This document shows, piece by piece, positions 1 to 6,958 of a stretch of DNA of 64,000 nucleotides (positions are counted from its first letter, which is position 1; every line of letters starts with the position of its first letter). The position numbers were made by a program, and so were the translations under genes. The DNA comes from Pectobacterium zantedeschiae (GTDB taxonomy: Bacteria; Pseudomonadota; Gammaproteobacteria; Enterobacterales; Enterobacteriaceae). Under the pieces are notes generated by a model, which was not told the origin of the DNA, ran no database searches, and saw only the letters and a list, made by a program, of their open reading frames with translations. The stretch is taken from contig NZ_NWTM01000007.1 in NCBI RefSeq assembly GCF_004137795.1, forward strand, positions 32,621 to 96,620. Reading direction: 5' to 3'.

Positions 1-360
1 GATCTTTCTCTTGTGGGGCTCGCATGCACAGAAAAAAGGCAACATCATTGACCAACAGCGTCACCATATTTTGAAGTCACCACACCCTTCTCCACTGTCT
101 GCACATCGAGGATTTCTGGGCTGTAAGCATTTTTCGCAGGCCAATCAGCTTCTGGAACAGCAAGGGCTGTCACCAATAGACTGGACGCCAAAGCTCCCGG
201 AAGAGGCTTAAGCGGTAACAGTTTGGTTGCTTTCAAAGAGTGAGGGCAGCCAACTATCGTTTATAAAAAAACCGCTTACAGAATAATTAATCAAATGAAA
301 AACAGTGATTGAGTCTGAATAAATCGAGAAGGATAAATAATAGGAAGTCATTCGATGATT
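1..360. other. No recognised gene
   Basis: About 360 bases before the first tRNA gene. Only short overlapping reading frames are present (for example 45-236 on the minus strand and 11-211 on the plus strand). Neither has a convincing ribosome binding site or a family I recognise. The minus-strand frame has a hydrophobic, alanine- and leucine-rich start, so a decayed gene fragment is possible but unproven. The end nearest the tRNA genes is AT-rich. Confidence 0.4.
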
Positions 361-436
<76 letters not shown>

Positions 437-483
437 ACAACGTGTGGAATGTTCGTGATAATCAACCAAACAGAGGGAGTGTT

Positions 484-559
<76 letters not shown>

Positions 560-607
560 ATATCTTACAGCATTACCATAAAGACAAGTACTGTGCGAAC
601 GGGTCGC

Positions 608-636
608 ATAATATGAAACCCGATTAGCAGTGTCAA
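608..636 (-). promoter_or_regulatory. Promoter of the tRNA-Ala pair
   Basis: On the minus strand TTGACA (631-636) is followed by a 17-base spacer and TATTAT (608-613). A GC-rich discriminator (GCGACCC) follows, as is usual for stringently controlled stable-RNA promoters. Confidence 0.8.
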
Positions 637-808
637 CGGCTAAATCCGGTTATCCGATTAACCGCTGAAAAAGACGCCAAAGGTAAGAAAAAACAGGCAG
701 CAATGACGGAGTCACATCATCATAATCACAATAAAAAGCTGTCAACGATAACGCGATTTATTATCATCGACTCACGTTACGCTTTTTCTTCTATTAAGCA
801 CCCAGCAC

Positions 809-1693
809 ATGCGCTATTTTCCTATGATTGTATTTTCTCTGATGATATCTACATCTGGCATGTTACCCGTTCGGGCCGAGCCAACTATTCCTGATATTAC
901 CGAACAAGCAAAAGCTCAATTTGAGTTCAAGCACGTTGAGATGCAAAGCAATACACAACATTCTTACCTGATTTTCATTGCGATCCCCCACCAGCCCGTG
1001 CCAGAAGGTGGCTATCCGGTGCTATACATGCTGGACGGCAATGCCCAGTTTCCTGTTGCCGTAAACAGCTATAATGCAAAAAACGGTGCAGCACCGCTGA
1101 TTATTGCTATCGGTTATCCGATTGATAAACCTTACGATGTTCCCGCCAGAACGCGAGACTACACGCCGCCAACCACACTCACCGATCCAGACTTTGCCAC
1201 AGGCGGTGAAGCCGAGGCGTTTTATCAATTCCTGCAATCCACGGTAAAACCCTGGGTTGACGCAAACTATGCCGTCAATAAACAAAAACAAACGCTTGCC
1301 GGGCACTCTTTCGGCGGCCTGTTTACGCTCTACACACTTTTTAATCACACTAAGTCTTTCCAGCATTATGTCGCCGCAAGCCCATCTATCTGGTGGGGCA
1401 ATGGCATTGTGATTCCGGCAAGAACGCCACTGCTCGCTACTCAGCCGCGGTCAATTACCATTACAGCGGGAGCGAATGAAGATGAGCCAGTCAAAACACG
1501 GGCGGGTCAACCCGTTGATGAAAAACGGGCAGAACGACTCAGCCAAAGAAAAATGGTGGAAAGGGCAAAAATGCTGGCAGCACAACTCAATGAACAAGGC
1601 ACAAAAGCCGACTTTATTCTGTTCCCTGGAAAGGGACATGGTGACGTGATTCCCGATGCTATCGGTAAAGCGGTCGCTATCGCTGGTCAATAA
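809..1693 (+). CDS. Secreted alpha/beta-hydrolase (IroE/Fes-like esterase family)
   Basis: A 294-residue predicted esterase of the COG2819 type, which includes periplasmic siderophore esterases such as IroE. Residues 1-23 form a signal peptide (hydrophobic core, then VRA), so the enzyme should act in the periplasm. The nucleophile elbow GHSFGG lies at residues 165-170 (Ser167), VLYMLDGN near residue 71 is typical of the family, and the C-terminal GKGHGDVIP probably carries the catalytic histidine. The gene stands alone between the tRNA-Ala genes and gltX and shares a bidirectional terminator with gltX. The fold and signal peptide are clear. The substrate is not: a link to siderophore hydrolysis is only family-level inference. 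Confidence 0.8.
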   Translation: MRYFPMIVFSLMISTSGMLPVRAEPTIPDITEQAKAQFEFKHVEMQSNTQHSYLIFIAIPHQPVPEGGYPVLYMLDGNAQFPVAVNSYNAKNGAAPLIIAIGYPIDKPYDVPARTRDYTPPTTLTDPDFATGGEAEAFYQFLQSTVKPWVDANYAVNKQKQTLAGHSFGGLFTLYTLFNHTKSFQHYVAASPSIWWGNGIVIPARTPLLATQPRSITITAGANEDEPVKTRAGQPVDEKRAERLSQRKMVERAKMLAAQLNEQGTKADFILFPGKGHGDVIPDAIGKAVAIAGQ

Positions 1694-1710
1694 TGTTCTA
1701 TACCCACCAT

Positions 1711-1746
1711 AAAAAACCCCGGCTATTTGGCCGGGGTCTGTTTTAT
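1711..1746. terminator. Bidirectional terminator between esterase gene and gltX
   Basis: Stem CCCCGGC (1717-1723) pairs with GCCGGGG (1730-1736). An A-run precedes it and a T-rich tract follows, so it can terminate both convergent genes. Confidence 0.8.
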
Positions 1747-1770
1747 ATAACGTGATTCACGCACTAACGA

Positions 1771-3186
1771 TTACTGCTGGGTTTCACGCTCGGCGATGAA
1801 CGCCAGCGCTTTATCAATACGCGCCAGCGAACGCTGTTGACCAACTGCGTGCACAGTAACATCAACACCCGGTGACTGGCCTGCACCCGTTACCGCAACG
1901 CGCAATGGCATACCAACCTTGCCCATCCCCTGACCCAGCTCGTCCGCCGTCCCCTGAATAGCGTGATGGATGTTCTCCGCCGTCCAGCTAGTGATCGCTG
2001 CCAGCTTCTCACGTACCAGTTCAAGCGGTTGACGTGCAACCGGACGCAGGTGTTTCTTCGCCGCATCGGCGTCAAACTCAGCAAAATCTTCATAGAAATA
2101 ACGGCAAGAGTCCGCCATTTCTTTCAGCGTTTTACAGCGTTCGCCCAACAGACCGACCAGTTCGCTCAACTGCGGTCCAGTGCGAGTATCAATTCCTGCC
2201 TGCTCAATATGCCATGACAAATGTGTTGCCACGTATTCTGCTGGCAGATGATTAATATAATGATGGTTCAGCCATTGCAGCTTCTCAGTATTGAAGGCGC
2301 TCGCAGACTTGCTGACCGCATCCAGTGAGAACAGAGATTTCATCTCATCAATAGAGAAGATTTCCTGATCGCCAGATGACCAGCCTAAACGCACCAGATA
2401 ATTCAGCAGTGCTTCCGGCAGATAGCCATCATCGCGGTATTGCATCACACCAACTGCGCCGTGACGCTTGGATAATTTCTTACCGTCATCGCCCAGAATC
2501 ATCGACACATGCGCATATTCCGGTACTGGTGCGCCCAGTGCTTTCAGGATGTTGATCTGGCGCGGCGTGTTGTTGATATGGTCTTCACCACGAATAACAT
2601 GCGTGATTTCCATATCCCAGTCATCGATAACGACACAGAAGTTGTAGGTCGGTGAACCGTCAGTACGGCGGATGATTAGATCATCGAGTTCCTGATTACT
2701 GAATTCGATCGGCCCACGAATGCGGTCATTAAAAATGACTGAACCTTCCTGCGGGTTAAGGAAACGCACAACGTGCGGCTCACTGTCAGCATGATGCTCA
2801 TGGGAACCACGGCAACAGCCATCATAACGTGGCTTATCACCCTTCTCCATCTGCTGCTCGCGCAGTGCTTCCAGACGCTCTTTAGAACAGTAACACTTAT
2901 AGGCCGTACCGTTTTCCAGCATCTGATCAATAACGGCGTTGTAGCGATCAAAGCGTTTAGTCTGGTAGTACGGGCCTTCATCCCAGTTCAGGCTCAGCCA
3001 GTTCATACCATCCATAATGGCATCAATCGCGTCCTGAGTTGAACGCTCCAGATCGGTATCTTCAATACGCAGCACGAACTCGCCGTCCTGATGACGGGCA
3101 AACAGCCAAGAGTAAAGTGCGGTACGAGCGCCGCCAACGTGAAGATAGCCAGTAGGACTAGGGGCGAAACGAGTTTTGATTTTCAT
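1771..3186 (-). CDS. gltX: Glutamyl-tRNA synthetase
   Basis: Class I synthetase that charges tRNA-Glu with glutamate using ATP in the cytoplasm. The 471 residues match the enterobacterial length. The HIGH-type motif is [12 protein letters not shown] at residues 9-20 and the KMSKS-type loop is KKLSKR near residue 237. The CYC pair near residue 100 and a later Cys/His cluster (CCRGSHEH) fit the zinc site of the E. coli enzyme. The tRNA-binding helical domain fills the C-terminal third. The gene is monocistronic and diverges from the tRNA-Val operon. The start is the ATG giving [13 protein letters not shown], which aligns with the E. coli protein. Confidence 0.98.
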   Translation of the reverse strand: MKIKTRFAPSPTGYLHVGGARTALYSWLFARHQDGEFVLRIEDTDLERSTQDAIDAIMDGMNWLSLNWDEGPYYQTKRFDRYNAVIDQMLENGTAYKCYCSKERLEALREQQMEKGDKPRYDGCCRGSHEHHADSEPHVVRFLNPQEGSVIFNDRIRGPIEFSNQELDDLIIRRTDGSPTYNFCVVIDDWDMEITHVIRGEDHINNTPRQINILKALGAPVPEYAHVSMILGDDGKKLSKRHGAVGVMQYRDDGYLPEALLNYLVRLGWSSGDQEIFSIDEMKSLFSLDAVSKSASAFNTEKLQWLNHHYINHLPAEYVATHLSWHIEQAGIDTRTGPQLSELVGLLGERCKTLKEMADSCRYFYEDFAEFDADAAKKHLRPVARQPLELVREKLAAITSWTAENIHHAIQGTADELGQGMGKVGMPLRVAVTGAGQSPGVDVTVHAVGQQRSLARIDKALAFIAERETQQ

Positions 3187-3432
3187 TTGGGATTACAGCC
3201 TTATTACGCAACGGCTGTCGGCACAGACCGACATAAGCTCAGAGAACAAAAGTGGGCAACATTCTATCACTCTGCTTCGATTCCTCAACGCCGTAACATG
3301 CCGCACGTGCTTTTATTGTGGTTGAAGGAGCAAGATAGCCGACTGAATTGCACAAGGATACAGCGCTAACGGCGATAAATACGACGCCTTGCCTAATTTT
3401 GCAACGAACAATCATTTTAGTTTTAAAAAGCG

Positions 3433-3460
3433 TTGACTCACATTCAAGGATCCCTATAAT
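3433..3460 (+). promoter_or_regulatory. Promoter of the tRNA-Val/Lys operon
   Basis: TTGACT (3433-3438), a 16-base spacer, then a perfect TATAAT (3455-3460) with a GC-rich discriminator just before the first tRNA-Val at 3478. This is a strong sigma-70 stable-RNA promoter. Confidence 0.85.
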
Positions 3461-3477
3461 GCGACTCCACACAGCGG

Positions 3478-3553
3478 GGGTGATTAGCTCAGCTGGGAGA
3501 GCACCTCCCTTACAAGGAGGGGGTCGGCGGTTCGATCCCGTCATCACCCACCA
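3478..3553 (+). tRNA. tRNA-Val (UAC), copy 1
   Basis: A 76-nt cloverleaf with acceptor GGGTGAT/ATCACCC, anticodon TAC in loop CTTACAA, T-arm GGTTCGATCC and an encoded CCA. First gene of a four-tRNA operon that resembles valU-valX-valY-lysV of E. coli. Confidence 0.97.
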
Positions 3554-3611
3554 CTCTTTACTGGTTTTAAGTAAGAGTAGCTCGCTGTGTAGAGTAAGAA
3601 GATTTGAGATT

Positions 3612-3687
3612 GGGTGATTAGCTCAGCTGGGAGAGCACCTCCCTTACAAGGAGGGGGTCGGCGGTTCGATCCCGTCATCACCCACCA
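3612..3687 (+). tRNA. tRNA-Val (UAC), copy 2
   Basis: Mature sequence identical to copy 1, 58 bases downstream of it. Same operon and same anticodon. Confidence 0.97.
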
Positions 3688-3753
3688 ATCTCTACCAGCT
3701 GGTCTTCTTATTGGAAGTTGAAGTAAATCAAGAAGTAAATGTAGTTCAGAAGT

Positions 3754-3829
3754 GGGTGATTAGCTCAGCTGGGAGAGCACCTCCCTTACAAGGAGGGGGT
3801 CGGCGGTTCGATCCCGTCATCACCCACCA
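3754..3829 (+). tRNA. tRNA-Val (UAC), copy 3
   Basis: Third identical 76-nt tRNA-Val. Only 7 bases separate it from the following tRNA-Lys, so the two must be cut from a common precursor. Confidence 0.97.
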
Positions 3830-3836
3830 CTTCTGC

Positions 3837-3912
3837 GGGTCGTTAGCTCAGTCGGTAGAGCAGTTGACTTTTAATCAATTGGTCGCAGGTTCGAATCCTG
3901 CACGACCCACCA
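3837..3912 (+). tRNA. tRNA-Lys (UUU)
   Basis: A 76-nt cloverleaf with acceptor GGGTCGT/ACGACCC, anticodon TTT in loop CTTTTAA, T-arm GGTTCGAATCC and an encoded CCA. Last gene of the operon, as lysV is in E. coli. Confidence 0.97.
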
Positions 3913-4219
3913 CTTCCGCAAAGTGAATCCTCTATGAAGTAAATCCACCAAATATTACCTGTTGCACGTGTCGTGTAGGTGAGACAAAATCATTGAAAAT
4001 GGTTTTGAACAACGCTTGCGTTGGCCCTGCAAGGGTGAGCCTTAGAATACCTGTGTTCAGGTCAATGTACCTATTACAGCTTTTTTGCTAGCAACATTAT
4101 ATCGTCAGCATTAATGCTAAAAGTGTCAGCCTGCGCCCCCACCTACCTCTATTATCATCAAAATGAAGAAAAAAAATGGAGAGACGGGGCAGCCCAAACC
4201 AATGATGCTTACCCCTGCC
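3913..4219. other. Intergenic, no gene recognised
   Basis: About 300 bases between the tRNA operon and the AraC-type gene. It holds imperfect short palindromes (for example AAAATCATT/AATGGTTTT around 3987-4007) but no reading frame with coding character and no clear terminator with a T-run. The 3' processing region of the tRNA precursor and the end of the regulator transcript must lie here. Confidence 0.4.
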
Positions 4220-5173
4220 CTATCTGATCTGTGACGGTGGAAAACCATACTGCTTCTTAAACGCTGCGCTGAAACTACTGACATGTTCATAGCACGCCAG
4301 CACGGCAGCTTCATCCACCGACACCGCATGTCTATGGAGCGCCTGATAGGCGCGTTCCAGCCGATGCTTGCGTAGGTAGGCAGCAATAGTGATACCGTTA
4401 CGAGTGCGAAAACCATTCTGCAAATCGACCGAATTAGTCCCCAACGCTTTAGCCATCTGTCCGATACTCAGGCGATCGGCTTCTCCGCTATCCAGCCAGT
4501 CTTTCAAACGTACCAGGCAACATTCAAGATGAGCGCCAAAACGCTTTTTCCCGGGTGACGCATCAATACTCCGTAAAATGTCCGTCGCCAGATCCAGCGC
4601 GAAACTCTCGCATTGCAAACGTTGGATAAGCGAAACAGGGGACAGATCATCAAAAGCTAGTTGGCAGGCACGTTGCAGGACATCCGGTGCAGGTTGCCAG
4701 GAAAGGCTTTGCCAGTGTGAACGCCTGAATTGCAACAAACTGCTACTGCACAGGCTACTCTCGTTGGCGAACCGTTCAAACCAGGCCGGACTGAAACTCA
4801 GGCAGATCTTGGTTTCCCGTCGACCAGCCTGCCAATGACGCTGAAACTGATCGCTATCCGTCAAATTAACCAACATTGCGCGCTGGCGGGCGCAATGAGC
4901 GTCGAAACGCAAACGCTGGCCTGCCAGACTCACATCCGCTTCTCCCTGGAGTAGAAACGCGGCAGTAATACCCGGTGATAGCAAATTCTGACTAAAAGCA
5001 TCGATTAAGTCTTCACTCTGGCTCAAATACAGCACCAGACCATTGCCTAAGGACTGAATTCGCTGCCTGCCAGCCAATACAGGCTGATCGGTCGGTAACT
5101 CATGACCGAAGTGCAGTCTCCCTCCCTGTTCGCTGGCAGCCTGACTTAATTGGCCACAGGTAAATACACGCAT
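4220..5173 (-). CDS. AraC-family regulator, PchR/YbtA-like
   Basis: A 317-residue transcription factor with an N-terminal sensing region and a C-terminal AraC double helix-turn-helix. The first recognition unit is around LSIGQMAKALGTNSVDLQNG (residues ~238-257), and the second ends in SSFSAAFKKQYGFPPSQIR, the classic AraC signature. Overall build resembles PchR and YbtA, which activate siderophore-uptake genes when the ferric siderophore is present. It is divergent from the 132-residue gene, the MFS permease and the TonB receptor, with 149 bases between them. Regulation of that island, probably with Fur repression, is inferred from position. The siderophore it senses is unknown. Confidence 0.85.
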   Translation of the reverse strand: MRVFTCGQLSQAASEQGGRLHFGHELPTDQPVLAGRQRIQSLGNGLVLYLSQSEDLIDAFSQNLLSPGITAAFLLQGEADVSLAGQRLRFDAHCARQRAMLVNLTDSDQFQRHWQAGRRETKICLSFSPAWFERFANESSLCSSSLLQFRRSHWQSLSWQPAPDVLQRACQLAFDDLSPVSLIQRLQCESFALDLATDILRSIDASPGKKRFGAHLECCLVRLKDWLDSGEADRLSIGQMAKALGTNSVDLQNGFRTRNGITIAAYLRKHRLERAYQALHRHAVSVDEAAVLACYEHVSSFSAAFKKQYGFPPSQIR

Positions 5174-5239
5174 GAAACATACCTGAATAAATTTCGTCGC
5201 GCCTAACTTTTTCTTTTTTTAGCCTAAGCGGACGTTTTG

Positions 5240-5258
5240 AATTAGAAGTATTCTCATT
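5240..5258. promoter_or_regulatory. Candidate Fur-binding palindrome
   Basis: A 9-1-9 inverted repeat, AATTAGAAG-T-ATTCTCATT, with 7 of 9 pairs matching. The right arm equals the AATGAGAAT form often seen in Fur boxes. It lies between the divergent regulator and the siderophore-uptake genes. It matches the 19-bp consensus only moderately, so the call is tentative. Confidence 0.5.
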
Positions 5259-5322
5259 TGTAACATGACGGCAATCGACTGTCTAAGGTCTGTGACGTTT
5301 TTCATTTCAAGGGTAACAACGC

Positions 5323-5721
5323 ATGGTTTTACGTGTCACGCACACTGCACTGGTCGAGGCAGTGTTTCAGGAAAGCGTCAGCGCTGAGGAAATACGTGAA
5401 TGGTTAGCGCACATCGAGCATCTCCTTGAATCGAAAAAACCCTTTTTCTTCATTGCCAGCACGTTAGCGCACACCGAGTTCTCCCCCGATTACCGATCCA
5501 TTCAGGCATTCTGGTATCGACAGCACAAACCTGCGTTTCAGCGCTACTGCCGTGGTTTGGTGCGTATTGCCCGTAACGCATCCGAACAGGCACGTCTGGA
5601 TGCCCCCGCACTGCACCGAACCTGGGGCGTGCCGTACTTCGTCACACTGGATAAATCCGAGGGCTATAACTGGATTGCTGGACGTCTGATGGACAGGGTG
5701 AATGATGACACGAACGTATGA
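5323..5721 (+). CDS. Uncharacterised protein of the siderophore-uptake island
   Basis: A 132-residue soluble protein of a family I cannot name. There is no signal peptide or membrane segment. It is rich in Arg, His and aromatic residues; the clearest blocks are KPFFFIASTLAHTEFSP near residues 40-56 and the C-terminal TWGVPYFVTLDKSEGYNW. The start is an ATG preceded by AAGGG. It overlaps the next gene (the MFS permease) by 20 bases, which implies translational coupling. It is the first gene of the operon behind the Fur-like site. By position it recalls the small FptB protein of the pyochelin uptake operon fptABCX, but I see no sequence proof. A role as helper of the permease or in release of the siderophore is speculation. 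Confidence 0.75.
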   Translation: MVLRVTHTALVEAVFQESVSAEEIREWLAHIEHLLESKKPFFFIASTLAHTEFSPDYRSIQAFWYRQHKPAFQRYCRGLVRIARNASEQARLDAPALHRTWGVPYFVTLDKSEGYNWIAGRLMDRVNDDTNV

Positions 5722-6928
5722 GTTCGCACCGATCAGCCGATTAGGACTGACGGCGATCGTGATCCTCTATTTAGCGCATGCCCTGCCGCTTTATTTCTAC
5801 AATGTCGCTATGCCGAGCATTCTGCGTAGTCAGGGAGTGGATCTGCGCTGGATAGGAATGCTTTCACTGCTTTACCTGCCCTGGGCCTGCAAATTTCTCT
5901 GGGCACCGTTAATTGACCGTTTTTATCTGCCGATCCTGGGGCGTCGCCGCACTTGGTTATGGTTGACGCAAATGGCGCTGGCAACTGGTGTACTGATTCT
6001 GGCGTTCACCGGACTGGATTACGGATTACTGCCATTCGTACTGATTGGATTATGGATCTCGACCTGGGCTGCTACGCAGGATATCGCCATCGACGGCTAT
6101 ACGGTGGAATCACTAGCAGAGTCAGATCATCGTCTTGGCAGCATGGCACAAAGCATCGGCGTGGCGCTGGGCAGCATGATCGGCGGTGCAGGCATCCTGT
6201 TACTGTATCAGTTGTATGGCTGGCGCAGCGCATTGCTGTCTCTGGCGGTCTTGACTGCACTGACGATGATCGCTGTCACCTGGATTAATGAACGACCCCG
6301 GCTCTCCCCAACGTCTGAACGTCCGAGCTTCGCCAATACGTTTAGGCGTCGTGAAATACGTTGGGCTTTGCTGCTTATTCTGCTCTATCGACTGGTTGAA
6401 GCCCCCGCAATGGCAATGCTTAATCCATTGCTGGTCGACCAACAATGGACGCTGGTACAAATCGGCCTTTTGATGTCGGTGGCTGGGGCGGGGATCGGGT
6501 TACTGAGCGCAATTCTCACAGCGTGGGCACTTAAACGCTACTCGTCCGACGTACTGTTGATTCGTGCTGGCTGGCTGCGCAGTGGCGTCTATCTGCTGCT
6601 CGCTGTGCTGCTCTATAGCGGCTCAGCCATGACTTCAGGATTTTGGCTCGGCACACTGGTCATCGTCATGCTGGCGATCCGCTACATGGCAATGACCAGC
6701 CTTTATGCGCTGTTCATGCGTCTGTGCTCACGCCGACAGGCAGGCACCGACTTCACTGTGCTGGTGTGCGTTGAACTTCTGGTGTTTTTCCTTGGCGGTT
6801 CACTTTCCGGCTTTCTCGCAGTTGGGCTGGGCTATGGCGCTTATTATCTGCTGCTCGGCGTTCTGTCGCTACTTAGCGTCCTGCTATGCCGACCGCTCAT
6901 CAGACAACATCTTACCAAGACTATTTAA
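5702..6928 (+). CDS. MFS permease, RhtX/FptX-like siderophore importer
   Basis: A 408-residue inner-membrane protein with about twelve hydrophobic segments, typical of the major facilitator superfamily. The loop after the second segment (FLWAPLIDRFYLP then GRRRTWLW) is characteristic of the AmpG/RhtX/FptX branch, whose RhtX and FptX members carry rhizobactin 1021 and pyochelin into the cytoplasm as single-component permeases. Two start codons lie side by side (ATGATG at 5702 and 5705), and the gene overlaps the preceding one. It sits between the small unknown gene and a TonB receptor, so it probably moves the same ferric siderophore across the inner membrane without an ABC transporter. The substrate is inferred from context. 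Confidence 0.85.
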   Translation: MMTRTYEFAPISRLGLTAIVILYLAHALPLYFYNVAMPSILRSQGVDLRWIGMLSLLYLPWACKFLWAPLIDRFYLPILGRRRTWLWLTQMALATGVLILAFTGLDYGLLPFVLIGLWISTWAATQDIAIDGYTVESLAESDHRLGSMAQSIGVALGSMIGGAGILLLYQLYGWRSALLSLAVLTALTMIAVTWINERPRLSPTSERPSFANTFRRREIRWALLLILLYRLVEAPAMAMLNPLLVDQQWTLVQIGLLMSVAGAGIGLLSAILTAWALKRYSSDVLLIRAGWLRSGVYLLLAVLLYSGSAMTSGFWLGTLVIVMLAIRYMAMTSLYALFMRLCSRRQAGTDFTVLVCVELLVFFLGGSLSGFLAVGLGYGAYYLLLGVLSLLSVLLCRPLIRQHLTKTI

Positions 6929-6958
6929 CCCTTATCATTTAGTTATTCAGGAGACATT

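Noticed and set aside
3348..3926. Frames across the tRNA-Val/Lys operon
   Set aside because: Their repeated peptides come from repeated tRNA sequence; no ribosome binding sites.
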